The notes: generated by a model from the sequence alone, not told the origin. A DNA stretch of 64,000 nt from Platerodrilus igneus (GCA_036346225.1 JARFIW010000003.1:992001-1056000); one strand, 5' to 3'. Counted from the stretch's first letter, positions 35,660 through 47,134 are shown. Made by a program: numbers and translations.

Positions 35660-36426
35660 ACGCATATTGTTGATCTGGCAGAATTCTGTTGATAGCGTAT
35701 TATTGTAGGTTGTTAAATCTTTAGTGAAAATTGTTATTGCATAAGTGTAGTTAATTGTTAATCAAAATGTATTAATTGTTTTATAATATTCTCCAATAGT
35801 AAGTTATTTTTAGTTATGTAAATTAAAAACATTCTTAAAATTTGAAGAAAATCACAAATATCTCAGTAAGCAATGGATTTAGGTATAGGGAATGCTTAAC
35901 AAAAATGAAATTACACTTAATGAACTATCCATTGTAGTAATAAAATTGGTAGGGTGCCATTTGAAAAAAAATTTAAAAATTGCATTTTGCAAAACCTGAC
36001 ACACCCTGTATACTGTAAAGAAATTTCGAAAAAGTGATAATTATAAATATACTATGGTATATAGTAAAATTTTCTGCATCTTGAAAATTAACATAAGTTG
36101 TGTATTAGTGCAGTGGCAATGTATCTAATCAAGGTCATTTTTTCTAAAAACAATTGAATATCTCAAAAACTAAAAGGAATATACAGATACAATTTGATAT
36201 CAAATGAAAGCTCTTTTTATGGGCTTTTCAAAAATGTAATAATATATAGGGTGTTCCATTTAAAAAAAATATAAGTTTAATATGCCCTAGAATTATGAAA
36301 CACCCTGTATGCTTCCAAATATTTTTAGAATATGCACTTAAGGCATGCCTAATATGCCTCCAAATTTGGTTTACGTAGCTTTTATAATAACGGAGTTATC
36401 GACCATTGCCACACTAAAAACTCACC
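35660..36426 (-). repeat. Outer module of right palindrome arm
   Basis: Reverse complement of 17,246-17,997, uninterrupted up to the hairpin. It ends CTCACCCTGTATATATATAT, so the outer end reads ACAGGGTGAG next to an AT run. Confidence 0.75.
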
Positions 36427-36436
36427 CTGTATATAT

Positions 36437-36532
36437 ATATATTCAATTTTCGTTTATGTTCCCGAATATTCGTGAATTTTACAAATATTCGCGAACATAT
36501 TTCAATATTTCCGAAATTTTCCATCACTAGAT
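36437..36532 (-). repeat. GAATATT-rich repeat
   Basis: Inverse copy of 1,318-1,410. It is located between the palindrome and the hAT-like remnant. Confidence 0.45.
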
Positions 36533-38656
36533 ATTTCAAAAGCTGGAATATATAATGTAAAACTTCATTCCAAGGGACTAAAGCATTCTAAAATAGCTAA
36601 TCCAATACTCGATATTAAACAACCAACTATTGAGAATAATTTAGTTAGAAATGCTCCGGTCTCAGACTCTCAACAAAATGATATTTCAGCTTTAGTAACA
36701 GCTGATGTACCTGCAAAAGTGTATTCTGAAGAAGCTGATCGTGAAAATAAAAATATTGTGTCATACATGATCCGTAACGAGATCACTAAAGCTGAAATAT
36801 TATGGACTATGCACAAGATAGTATCTTATTCTTCGTCAAGAGTTCAGGATGCTACTGAACTTTTTCCAATAATGTTCTCAAATTCTTTTATAGCGAAAAA
36901 CATACAGTTACACAAGACAAAATATGTTATATAGCCACTTTTGGCTTGGGTCCGTTTTTCCAAAACAAACTTTTAAATAAAATTAAAGATTGTATTTTTT
37001 TGTGTATAAGTTTTGACGAAAGTCTGAATTAAGTTGTGCAAAAATTCCAAGTGGACATTCTTGTCAGATACTGGGATGATGAAGATAATATGGTTAAAAC
37101 AAATTATTTGTCTTTGTGTTTTCTTGAAAAAACCACTGCCATCGATCTTTTAAATGGTTTTTTAAATACCCTGAATTCTCTTAGTATACCCATTAAAAAA
37201 ATTTGTAACATCAGCATGGATGGACTTAATGTGAATCTGAAGATGCTTCGGGAACTAAAAGAACACATTCGAATTTCTGGTAGTGATGATGACCCCGTAA
37301 TATTTGATTTTGGTACGTGTGGGCTGCACATTGTTCATGGAACGTATAAAACAGCACACAATGGCACTGGTTGGTTTATCCATGAATTTCTACATGCATT
37401 GTATTACCTTTTCAAAGACACTCCTACTAGAAGAGGAACTTTTATCTATCATACAGGTACAACATTTCCACACAAATTTTGTTCAATAAGATGTGTGGAA
37501 AATGGTGGTGTTTTACAGCGAGCAATAAAGCTATTAGAGCTTCTTAAAAAATTATATTACAGCAGTTTCAACTTGCCCACCAGATTGTGCTAGTTTTAAG
37601 AAAATCAGTAAAGCTTTGTCAGATAGTTTCTTGCTAGCAAAACTAGAATTTCTTTTGTCCATAATGCCTGATCTCGAACTGTTTTTAACTAAATATCAAA
37701 CAAATGAGCCATGTTGCCCTTTCTTCATCACGGTCTAAGTTCGTTGCTGCGTTGTATTGGGGAAAGATTTATAAAAAACGAATTAATAAAAAGTGCAAAA
37801 ACGTCTTTGGATTTAATTAATATTAAACTTCAAGTTGCCAAAAATTTGTTATCACCAATGCAGATTGATATTGGCTTTGGTGCTAAAATGACAATCAACA
37901 ATTTGAAAAAAAACTGTTTCAAAACTTCAAATTTTAGTGTTTAAAAAAGATTGTCAGACCTTTCTTAAACTCCTTTTTAAGAAAATCAGTGAAAAGTCAC
38001 CTCTTAAATATAAAATTGTTAAAGGTGCATCATGTCTTTCTCCATATGTAATGAAAAGTGAAACACTTAGGAAACAGAGGATTCAAGATGCATTAGAAGA
38101 ATTTGTAGAAAAGAAACATATAAGTCCAGGTTGTGCCGATGGTATACAAAGACAATATGAAACTTTGTGTGTATCAGAACGTGATTCTTTAAAAGAGTGG
38201 CGTAATGAAAGGCTGGATATATATTTTACCCAACTTTTTGTAAATCTTCTATAAACGATAAACAATTTCTTACTTTTGTGAGGATAATTTTGACAATGCA
38301 TCATAGCACTGCTATGGTAGAAAGAGGGTTCTCTATAAGCAAAGAATGCTTACAGGGTGGATTAGAAGAAAGATCATTGATTTCACAAAGAATAATTTAT
38401 GAAGCAAGATTTAAGAATTTAGATATAACCGCGAAAATGCTTCATGCTGTAAGGAATGCATCTTCTTTAAGACGTGAAGCTGTTGACGAAAAAAAAGAAA
38501 TCTAAGGAAAAGGAAGTATGCAGTAAAAAGCGAATTGTGAAGGAAGTTGCCGACTTACAAAAGAAACGGAAGGACATAGAGAAGCATAACTTTGAAGAAC
38601 TAAAAGCATTGGACATTGAGTTGAAAAAATTAAAGAACAAATTAAAACCATTATGA
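36533..38656 (+). pseudogene. hAT-superfamily-like transposase, broken
   Basis: Frames join across stops to a hAT-type protein. The start resembles the end of a BED finger (KLHSKGLKHSK). A first catalytic-type Asp is in CVSFDESLN (about 37,010), a second in CNISMDGLNVN (37,210). CGLHIVHGTYKTAHN, TPTRRGTFIYHTGTT and FCSIRCVENGG follow, where relatives usually have a Trp in place of the second Cys. A C-terminal dimerisation-like motif STAMVERGFSISKEC is at about 38,300. Breaks: TAG near 36,932, TAA near 37,029, TAG at 37,591, further stops or shifts near 37,730, 37,940 and 38,250. Related to KIAA1586-like domesticated and mobile hAT proteins by my memory of that family. Confidence 0.7.
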
Positions 38657-39289
38657 ATTTAAATTGTGTTGTACTCAAATAACCTTTCTATACTTAAGTA
38701 CGACAAATGTCCTAATTACTTAATTTTGTGATTATAATGTTATGAAACTTAACAGCAATAGAATAAATACAAGTAAGTTTTTTTACCACAGGTCACTAAT
38801 ATTTTATAAAATGGTCACTAAAAAGTCACGAATTTTCGTTTTTGAATCTCAGTAGACACCCTGATTTTGTTTTCAGTTTAATAAAGAATATTTTGATCAT
38901 GCCCTTCTCATAATCTCCTGTGGGATAGTAACCAAGTTAGCCAGCGGCACAGCATGTTTTTATACTTTCATCTCGTACACGTAAGAATTTTAAGTTCCTT
39001 TAAAGTTTTGAGTTGTTGATCCATCTTCTCCCTAGGGGGAAGATTTCAAAGCGTGTTTGCTAAATAATTAAAACCGTTCCACGGATGCCCAACGCCTTCG
39101 GGCCCGAAATGTATAACAAATTGCCTTTGCTATATAAAAAGTTAATACTGCTACAACAGTGACATATTTCCAATACTCTTTGTGTAAGTTTAACCAATAG
39201 GAATGTTGCACAGCTTTAAGCATGGGAGGGAAATTGTTTTAAGATGACTTACTCTTGATTTAGAAGTAAATAACATACAAGAAACCATA
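38657..39289. other. Noncoding, no feature recognised
   Basis: No supported gene. A weak stem-GAAA word (CGGATGCCC ... GGGCCCGAAATG, 39,075-39,113) resembles the hammerhead-like cores but lacks the CUGANGA strand, so I do not call it. Confidence 0.4.
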
Positions 39290-40760
39290 TTATTTGAATA
39301 TGTTGTTCAGATGTATAAACAAGCTTTGTAGGTCTTGGCAGTACTCTCTGCAAATTCACGGAGTTGGATAACAACAACGGATTTTTCCAAAAATAGATAA
39401 CGAGAGATTCTTATATATTGCAATGATTCAATTGTATCTATGAATTTATTCCAATCATCACTACATTTGTGGCTCAATGGTTCATCCCAGGATAACCGAT
39501 TGTCACAGCCTTTACATAAATATTCTCCCTATAACCATTTATGAACCAAGTAAGCCTAAGGAGTCAAACATTTGGGTGATAATGGATAAAGACTTACGTT
39601 TGGAAGGTTTGTTATCGCAAAATAAAGAGATTTCATACGTGAAATTCCAAGAAAGACCTAATACCTTGCTCGGACTACTTTCAATTTTAATTTCAAGATT
39701 TACAGAATCTTAAAGCTTAGAGAATATTTTTCTAAACTGTGGAGAATTGAAAACTCACGTGGTGCAGATGAAATCCAATGGAGTTTAGCAATTCATTTAG
39801 TTCACGATATGAAGTAGGTAAATCTGAAAGAGAAAGACAACCATACAAAATGTTATCAGTATAGGTATGGTGTAGCAGAGCATGTTTAGCAAAGGGATAT
39901 TCATTATTTGGATTGGAAGCTATCTGTTTTATAACTCTAATAGCCAGAATGGAAGAACAAATAATGCCATAAGTTACAGTGAAATGCTGAATACATTTGA
40001 GTGCATCTTGAGGAGAATCACTCCATAAAATATTCTGCAATTGTGTTAGGCTTAGAATATGATTTTGTTTGCACATTGTCGTGCAGGATAGTGACATGTC
40101 TTTTGCCACACATTAAACAGGACTTGGATTTGCATTCGTACCCTGGATATTTTGCGCCAATGCTTTTAAGAGATTAAGAAATCGAAATTTTTCTTCACTT
40201 GACAGACCCGGAAACTTGGTACAACAATAAATATCATGACTGGACATTTTGTAATACCAGCAGGTTCTGCAATTGCTTGTATAGGAAATGGAAGGTTTTT
40301 TATTTGATTTTAGAAAATGTTTTTGTTTTTTCTGTTCTGAATGTTTGGAATACCTACACTGCAAGTGTTTAAGGATTCAAGTGCACTGCACTTGGATTCA
40401 AGAATTTCATGAAAATCTTTCATAGTGGGATTTTCATTAGTCTTTCTGTTGCACCGATATTCTCTTTTAGTACCGTAATCGAGTTTCCTCAGAAGGATAG
40501 TATTATGATTGTGTCTCAGTGCTCAGCAGGATATTTTAAATTTTTTAAAAATTGTAAAGCTTTCTTTGCATTAACTATAAACTCCTTTAAGGAAATGGAA
40601 GTAGAGTTTACCAAATTAGGAACGTCATTGATCGCGTTTAAATGCGAATATTTATGGATAAATTCTTATTGTATCTCTTTTCTAAAATTTCTATTGCAAT
40701 TTGAAAATTAGTATTGAAATTTCTAACGAATCTATAAGGACTAAAAGCTCTGCTTTCAAA
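39290..40760 (-). pseudogene. BEL/Pao retrotransposon gag-pol remnant
   Basis: Minus strand. Gag: LKEFIVNAKKALQFLKNLKY, then KREYRCNRKTNENPTM and FHEILESKCSALESL (40,700-40,380); SHDIYCCTKFPGLSSEEKF (about 40,230); a knuckle CLMCGKRHVTILH in another frame. RT: SDSPQDALKCIQHFTVTYGI, then AIRVIKQIASNPNNEYPFAK and a degraded catalytic box HHTYTDNILYG, where relatives have YVDD. Further pol continues to about 39,290 (KVLGLSWNF, FDSLGLLG). Gag runs almost directly into RT, so the protease region is deleted. Many stops and shifts: a dead copy. Confidence 0.75.
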
Positions 40761-40892
40761 TAGCATTTTAAATATACGAATTTTTGTACCTCTCTCAGGA
40801 AACTATTGTTTCTTATCAATGCAGTAAAAGTTTTTAAAACGACGTCCCTTTTTGTAAATTTCTATAAAAGGGGAAGAATAGAAATTTCAAAG

Positions 40893-43310
40893 AACTTGAT
40901 TTGAATTTTTGGTTTATTGGAAGGATAGGATGCTGTGTAGAAAATTACTTACAAAAGAACGAAAGAGTACTCATGGTTAGATTAGAATCTAAACCGGTAA
41001 ACACAGTCATAATACAAGTATACATGCCCACCTCTAGCTACAGTGACGAAGAGGTAGAGGCGATCTACGAAGATATCGAAGACATACTAAGATACGTAAA
41101 AGGACATGAAAATTTAATAATTATGGGGGATTTTAAAGCCGCGGTAGGTGAGGGTAGGGAAGGAGCCGTAGTAGGTTTATTTGGTTTAAGCACGAGAAAC
41201 GACAGGGGAAATAGGCTGGTAGAATTTTGCAACAAGAACAATTTAATCATCACAAACACATTATTTCAACATCATGCTAGAAGATTATATACGTGGAGGA
41301 TGCCAGGAGATATAGGAATATATCAAATAGATTACATTCTTGTTAGACAACGGTTTAGAATTCAAGTAAAAGACTGTAGAAACTACCCAGAAGCAGATAT
41401 AGACCCTGACCACTACATCGTAACTATGAAGGCCACACTTAAATTTAAAAATTTGAAAAAAAGAAACTGAAAAAGGCACTTTGACTTTGAGAAACTAAAA
41501 GATAAAGACATTCAAGGAAGATTCGAAAAAAGTCAAATGAATTGCTGAAAGATATCTGGAAAATATTTGATACTAAGGAATTAGAAACAGAATGGAATAA
41601 CATTAAATCCAGCCTAGACATGGCGGCCAGAGATATTCTGGGGTATACACAAAAAGAAAATAAGAAACCATGGATAATAAAGGATATTCTGAATTTAATA
41701 GAAGAAAGACATAAATACAAAAATAAATCAGACAAAACAGGAAAATGGAGATACAAAGCTAAAAATGGGAAATTATTCGCAAATGCAGGAAAGCTAAAGA
41801 ACGATGGATTGATGAAAAGTGCAAAGAGTTACAAACTAAGTTGGAAGTAGGAAAGACAGATGAAGCATACAAACTAATTAGAATCAATTTTAGGGATATA
41901 AAACCATATAGCAAAAATATAAAGGATGTGGGAGGAAACATCATTATAGAAAATGTAGAGAAAGTGGGTAGCTGGCAAGAATATATAGGGAATTTATATG
42001 CAGAAGAGGAACTAACAGCATTAGAACAGGAACCAGACATTGAAAATTATGACTTGGGATATCCTATACTTAGAGATGAGTTTCAATTAGCATTAAAGGG
42101 TTTGAAAAATGGTAGGGTGCCAGGTACAGATAAGGTGCAAGCAGAAACTCAAGCTGCTGGACAAGCAGTAACAGAACGTCTCTTCCAACTTGTAAGCTAT
42201 ATGTATGAGACAGACGTGATACCCAAAGATTTCAAACGAAACATCATAGTAACTATACCAAAACAGAAAGGCAGGAATAGGTGTGAAAATTTTCAAACAA
42301 TATGTTTGACAGCACACCTGTTAAAAATATTAACTAGAATTGTTGAAAGACGAATGGAAAAACGAGCTGAAGAAATACTAGGAGAAGATCAATTTGAGTT
42401 TAGGCGAAACAGGGGAACACGGGAGGCTATTTTAGCTCTGAGAGTGAGAATGGAGAAAACAATAGAAAAGGGGATAATCGTGTATATAGGGTTTGTAGAT
42501 CTGGAAAAAGCATTTGACAATGTAAAATGAAAAAAAATGTTCAAAATACTCAAAAAGATTGGAATGAGTTAATAGGGATAGACGAATAGTACATAGCTTA
42601 TAAAACGAGCAAACAGCAGTAATACAATTAGAGTAGGAACGTAGAGAAGTAAACATTAGGAAAGGGGTGAGGCAGGGGTGTGCTCTATTTCCATTAATTT
42701 TTAACTTGTACACTGAAGAGGAAATGAATACTGTCAAATGTAGGAAGACATTTGTAATTACTATGCAGGGACAAAAAATTTATATTCTTAAATTTGCAGA
42801 TGATATAGCGGTATTAGCATCTAGCAAGGAAGAGTTAGAAGCTGCTCTTAATGAAACGGAAACGGTTCGAACAGAGTGACACTGTATGAAAATTAACAAA
42901 TATAAAACTAAAGTACTAGTATACAAAGGAGGGAAAAATAAATCAAAAACCAGAATACAAATATGTAACAAGAACTTACAAAAGGGTAAGGATTTCTGCT
43001 ACTTAGGAACCCAAATAATGCAAGATGGGAAAAGCGCAAAAGATATAAAACAAAGATTAACACAAGGTTGTGCTGCATTTAACAAGAAAAAGCAACTACT
43101 GTGTTTAAAGGCTACAAACATAGAAACAAGGAAAAAATTGCTTAAAACATGTGTGGCGCACAGCACTGTATGGCTGTGAAGCCTGGACAGTAGGAACAGC
43201 GGACAAGAAAAAGGTAGAAGCCTGTGAAATGTGGTGCTACAGACAAGCTTAAGAACGAAGAGGTACTAAAAATGGTAGGGAAAGAAAAAAGATGTGGAAA
43301 ACGGTAAAAA
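40893..43310 (+). pseudogene. RTE-type non-LTR retrotransposon (endonuclease-RT), broken
   Basis: Endonuclease (40,901-41,470): IIMGDFKAAVG, where relatives have GDFNA, so the Asn is replaced; IDYILVRQRF; ADIDPDHYIV. Connector 41,542-41,850. RT (41,841-42,879): LKNGRVPGTDKVQAE, IVTIPKQKGR, ICLTAHLLKILTRIVERRM, motif A FVDLEKAFDNV, motif B GVRQGCALFPLIFNLY, motif C LKFADDIAVLA. Thumb-like tail 42,886-43,179, with DFCYLGTQI. Stops and shifts at about 41,470, 41,850, 42,528, 42,560-42,660, 42,877 and 43,178. The upstream half of the endonuclease is missing. It is cut short at about 43,310 where the next element begins. Confidence 0.75.
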
Positions 43311-43319
43311 ATAGGAGAG

Positions 43320-44820
43320 ATAGGATGATCTATCCAATTGCTCTAGAATCGTTAACAAGTATAATTAATACATTTTTAGCACTTGCTCGTTTTCCATTGG
43401 TATGGAGACACTCCATAGTTTGGCCATTACCAAAGAAAGCAAACCCTTTAGGTCCAGATGATTATCGTCCGATTAGCATTTTACCAGCGCTTTCAAAATC
43501 CGCTGAATACCTAGCACTTGATCAAATGTTGTCATTTTTAAAACAGTTCACATTACTACACAAATACCAATCGGGTTTCCGTGCGAATTACAGTACATGT
43601 ACTGCGCTTTTGCAGGTAACTGATGATGTCAGAAAGTCCCTGGATTGTCAAAAACTAACTTTATTGATTTTATTAGATTTCAGTGCAGCCTTTAGCAGTG
43701 TTGACTTTAACAACCTTTTAACTAAATTAAAATGTTTAAATAATTTTTCATAGTCAGCAATCTCTTGGGTAGAATCATACTTAACACAACGCACGCATCA
43801 AGTTAAAGATAAAATGGTCACATCTCACAATCTGTTGACCTTGTCACAGGCGTACCTCAAGGCAGTGTACTCGGTCCCCTTTTGTTTAGTTTGTGCATTC
43901 AAGACTTTTCCACAACATTGAAGTTTTGTCGTTACCACTGCTATGCAGATGACGTCCAGATTTAGTTCCATTTTTCTCCAACAGAAATAATTGAAGCATT
44001 CCAGGCAGTTAATGATGATCTATCAAGGGTTGACGATTGGTGTAAAAATAATTTATTAGCCGTAAATCCCGCCAAATGCCAGGATTTGCTTCTGGGAACA
44101 CAAAATTTTATTAGATTAGTTCACTCCGTGGATCTTTCCATGCTAATGCTTGGAAAATCGAACATAAACTTTTCACCTATAATTAAAAATCTAGGTATCC
44201 TGTTGGATCTCCAAACCTTAGATGGAAAGATCAGGTATCAAGCATGTGCAGGAAAGTTCTATTTACTCTACATACTCTTAAGCGTCTAAAACGATTTATA
44301 TCGACTAAATTAAAGTTAAAGTTAGTACAATCGTTAATTCTTTCATATTTCGATTATTACGATTCCTTATATACTAATCTTTCATCTAATTTAAGTTTAC
44401 GTCTACAACGCTCGCAAAATAGTTGTGTACGGTTTATTTTCGAACTAAAATATTGGGAAAGAGTCTCCCCATTTACACAAGAATTTCGTGGCTTAAACTA
44501 AACAATAGGCGAAAACTTTACGTGGCAGTGCTTGTCTATAAACTTATTATTAACTGAAACCCGTTCTACCTAAGCTAACATTTTTCTTTTCTTTCAAATC
44601 GCCACTATAACACTAGGCGTGATGACTTGCTATCTATCCCCATACACCATACCCACACATTCTATTTGTCTTTTCTTGTTTCCAGTTCCTCTTGTGGAAT
44701 ACTATTCCTCCTGATATTAGGCAGGTTCCGACCATGCAATGTTTTCGTAAACTCTTGCAGGAACATCTCTTAAACTTCAGGTGTAGAGGCATGTGCATTT
44801 TCCTGAACTGATGCTCGATG
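43320..44820 (+). pseudogene. CR1-type RT remnant
   Basis: DDYRPISILPALSKSAEYLA, QSGFRANYSTCTALLQV and motif A LILLDFSAAFSSVDFN lie in one frame (43,292-43,753). Motif B ([15 protein letters not shown], about 43,847) and motif C (CYADDVQ, about 43,940) follow in shifted frames. Thumb and C-terminal pieces: LKRFISTKLKLKLVQSLILS (44,244-44,501) and LLWNTIPPDIRQVPTMQCF (about 44,690). It is related to, but clearly distinct from, the CR1-type element at 27.6 kb. Several frameshifts make it inactive. Confidence 0.75.
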
Positions 44821-44824
44821 AGTG

Positions 44825-44930
44825 TGATTGTATGTTTGTATGTGCGAGAGAGGGTGAATGTGCACGTGCGTGTGTGTGTGTGTGCATGCGTGGGGGGGAT
44901 GCGTATGTGTGAGGGTGTGTGTAGCGATTA
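44825..44930 (+). repeat. GT-rich microsatellite
   Basis: An imperfect GT/GTAT run with a G-run, in the 3' untranslated region of the second CR1-type element. Confidence 0.8.
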
Positions 44931-45061
44931 TTAATTGAAATTAAATTAAGTTATTTACCTTAATTTAACTACTCCCTGTATGTTTGTTGTGGTATATTTA
45001 GTATTCTTCTTAATCTTCTTTGGGGATTAAACCACTCATAGTTTATAAAATTATCTTTATT

Positions 45062-45098
45062 TACGTTTCGATCCATGACCTAGGATCGTTTTCAAAAT
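45062..45098 (-). ncRNA. Hammerhead-like core, left arm
   Basis: Minus strand: TTTTGAAAAC, stem GATCC/GGATC, then GAAACGT. Mirror of 46,041-46,075. Confidence 0.3.
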
Positions 45099-46040
45099 AA
45101 TAAAAACTTCAAGTTTGACATTTATGACATAAATTGAAGGTGACTTTGATTTATTGATGTTCGAAATATTTGGTTTGAGTACACAAAGCAAAAATTTTTA
45201 AACTTTAAAAGAATGATTGCCTTCGATTTGTGTTACGGCCTGGGACCGACTTTTTTTTAGGTAGCCAATACGCTTAACGTGAAATCAGCTGATTAATTTT
45301 TATTGGTGAATTTTATATAAATTCAATAACTTGGGAATTCGAAAACATTTTTTAACATGTTTCTATTTATACAATTGAGAGGATGGTTATTAAAGAAGTG
45401 TGCGATTGCATTATTAAAAGGCTTAAGTAGTCGTTTTTTTTTTATATAGTTATTTTGAAAGGGAAAATCATTATGATTTAGGCTACCTCTTTGGTAGATT
45501 TTAACATGGTTCTGAGGCGACCTTATGGCGGGTTTACACTTGTCAGATACCAATGTTGTTCTATGAAGGTTGTATATGGATCTGAGGCGACCCTATGGCG
45601 GGTTTACACTTGTCAGATACCAATACTGTTTAACGGAGATTGTATATGGTTGTGAGGTAACCCTAATGCAGTTTTACACTTATCAGATACCAATGCTGTT
45701 TTACAGGGGTTGTTAATATGCTTCATCATCATCATCATTGGATCTTCATCTCAAAACTGGTTGGACACGTACCTGCACTTATTTATATTCTGAGCTAGCT
45801 TACATAGTTCTCTGAAATGCTCACACAGCATGTATATAGCTCGTTTCCTTCTATTATTTTCTAATTTTGTCTTATTTTACCGAGAATCAGTTGGTCCCAG
45901 GCCGTAACACAAATTGAAGGCAATCATTCTTTTAAAGTTTAAAAATTTTTGCTTTGTGTACTCAAACCAAATATTTCGAACATCAATAAATCAAAATCAC
46001 CTTCAATTTATGTCATAAATGTCAAACTTGAAGTTTTTAT

Positions 46041-46075
46041 TATTTTGAAAACGATCCTAGGTCATGGATCGAAAC
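46041..46075 (+). ncRNA. Hammerhead-like core, right arm
   Basis: TTTTGAAAAC, stem GATCC/GGATC, then GAAACGTA. The stem is unchanged between this copy and the one at 29,859 although the loop differs by one base. Confidence 0.3.
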
Positions 46076-46339
46076 GTAAATAAACATAATTTTAAAAACT
46101 ATGAGTGGTTTAATCCCCAAAGAAGATTAAGAAGAATACCTTAATTTAATTACTTGAATAACATTGTATTTCTTTTACCTTATTCAGAAGTACTGCTGCA
46201 TGCAAGTTAGGTGTAAGACATGGCCTAATGGCCCTAATCGTGCTTGATGCAGTTTGTAACAAAAGTTTATATTTCATAATGTATATTTAATTTAATAATA
46301 AAGACGTTTCAATCAATCAATCAGTCAATAATTGCAAAA

Positions 46340-46850
46340 CAATAGAAGGGGACCGAACTGCATCTAACAAGAAAGAACAGCACCTATGAAAGACAACAAA
46401 CATAGAAACAAGAAGAAGATTGTCGAAAGCATATGTGTGGAGCACAGCACAGTTTGCCTATGAAACACGGGCAGTAGGAAAATCAGACAGAAAAACTGTA
46501 GCAGCCTTTTGGAATGTTGTGCTTCAGATGTATGAGAATGATAACATGGACAGACAAAGTTAATATCAAATAGGTTATAGAAATAGTAGGAGAGCAAGTA
46601 TATCTGTGGAAAAAAAAATAGGAAAAATAGAAGGGCAGAATACGTTCTAAGGCAGTTTGGGGGAATATTATGGGATATATTACAAGCAGAGATAGGAAAA
46701 AGGAGGTAGATGTAGACCTAGATCAGGTAGTGATAGATGCAGACTGCAAATTTCAGGGAAATGTGTAGGTCAGTTCAGAATAGGAATCAATGAGGGTACG
46801 CATCTAGCCAGTTCCAGGACTGAAGATCTAATGATGATGGAAGCATATCT
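46340..46850 (+). pseudogene. RTE-type element, 3' end of another copy
   Basis: Parallels 43,110-43,310 (words ACATAGAAACAAG, GTGTGG, GCACAGCAC, GGGCAGTAGGAA) and then extends further: GGGACCGA at the left, and CAAATTTCAGGGAAATGTGT and GAAGATCTAATGATGATGG at the right. The overlap with the other copy shows it is a separate insertion. Coding frames are destroyed. Confidence 0.65.
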
Positions 46851-46859
46851 ACTGAAGAA

Positions 46860-47125
46860 TTTTTTGTTACTCTCATATGGGGAGATGGAATAGGAAAAGC
46901 TTCGCGAATTTTATTAGTAACTTGCATAAGTAAACAAAAGTAATTATTTACAATCTCTCCTCTGTTTTCTAAATCGATATTATTTTCATTTAAATCTTTA
47001 ATTTGGTCTTGAGCATCGCAATAAGCAAAAAAATTTTCTTTTAACAAGTCTATGCTGGTTTGAAAAGGAAAGAGGGTCCATTTCCGACTTTTTATTATTG
47101 GAAGTGTGTTTTTTGCTATGGGCAC
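46860..47125 (-). pseudogene. Possible BEL/Pao-type Gag fragment
   Basis: Minus-strand frame with KENFFAYCDAQDQIKDLNEN, then LENRGEIVNNYFCLLMQVTN. BEL/Pao Gag N-termini have a similar pattern of charged spacing and an ENxYF-type word. The similarity is from memory and weak. It could also be an unrelated frame. Confidence 0.35.
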
Positions 47126-47134
47126 GTTAATATT

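Larger units (their letters stand above)
17246..36426. mobile_element. Giant imperfect palindrome, Foldback/Galileo-like
   Basis: The left half 17,246-23,739 and right half 24,854-36,426 are mirror images around a 1.1-kb loop. Order from each end inward: repeat module, 8-bp-stem hairpin, 18-bp satellite, ~57-bp satellite, about 2.8 kb of further sequence. Removing a 1.4-kb insert on the left and the 5.5-kb CR1 on the right gives arms of about 5.1 and 6.1 kb. Most of the difference is the 57-bp array length. Both ends abut AT runs and start with the same TGAGTTTTTAGTGTGGCAA word. No transposase is present. Foldback and Galileo elements have long inverted repeats made of tandem repeats, which this resembles; the family assignment is inference. 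Confidence 0.75.
44974..46136. mobile_element. Palindromic PLE-like element 2, nested in CR1 3' end
   Basis: Same family as 28,701-29,990, opposite orientation. Flanked by an 18-bp target duplication with one mismatch: TACCTTAATTTAACTACT (44,956-44,973) and TACCTTAATTTAATTACT (46,137-46,154). The one-sided tail (44,974-45,005, CTCCCTGTATGTTTGTTGTG) is on the left. Arms about 45,006-45,450 and 45,840-46,136. Three tandem ~68-bp units lie in the loop (45,490-45,720). Hammerhead-like cores are in both arms. No protein. Confidence 0.8.
43311..46326 (+). mobile_element. Second CR1-type non-LTR element, 5'-truncated
   Basis: RT-coding remnant (43,320 to about 44,820), 3' untranslated region with a GT microsatellite, a nested palindromic PLE-like element, then the rest of the 3' end (46,155-46,326) with AATAAAGACG and a (CAAT)n tail. 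It inserted next to or into the RTE element. The endonuclease and ORF1 are absent. Confidence 0.7.

Noticed and set aside
17246..36426. Assembly artefact explaining the giant palindrome
   Set aside because: Arms differ in sequence, array length and insertions, so a simple fold-back misjoin is unlikely, although long-read confirmation would still settle it.
39075..39113. Hammerhead-like core
   Set aside because: It has a GCCC/GGGC stem and GAAA, but no CUGANGA-like strand and no neighbouring PLE features.
41445..42737. Minus-strand Ser/Phe-rich frames
   Set aside because: Antisense shadows of the Lys/Glu-rich RTE-type protein.
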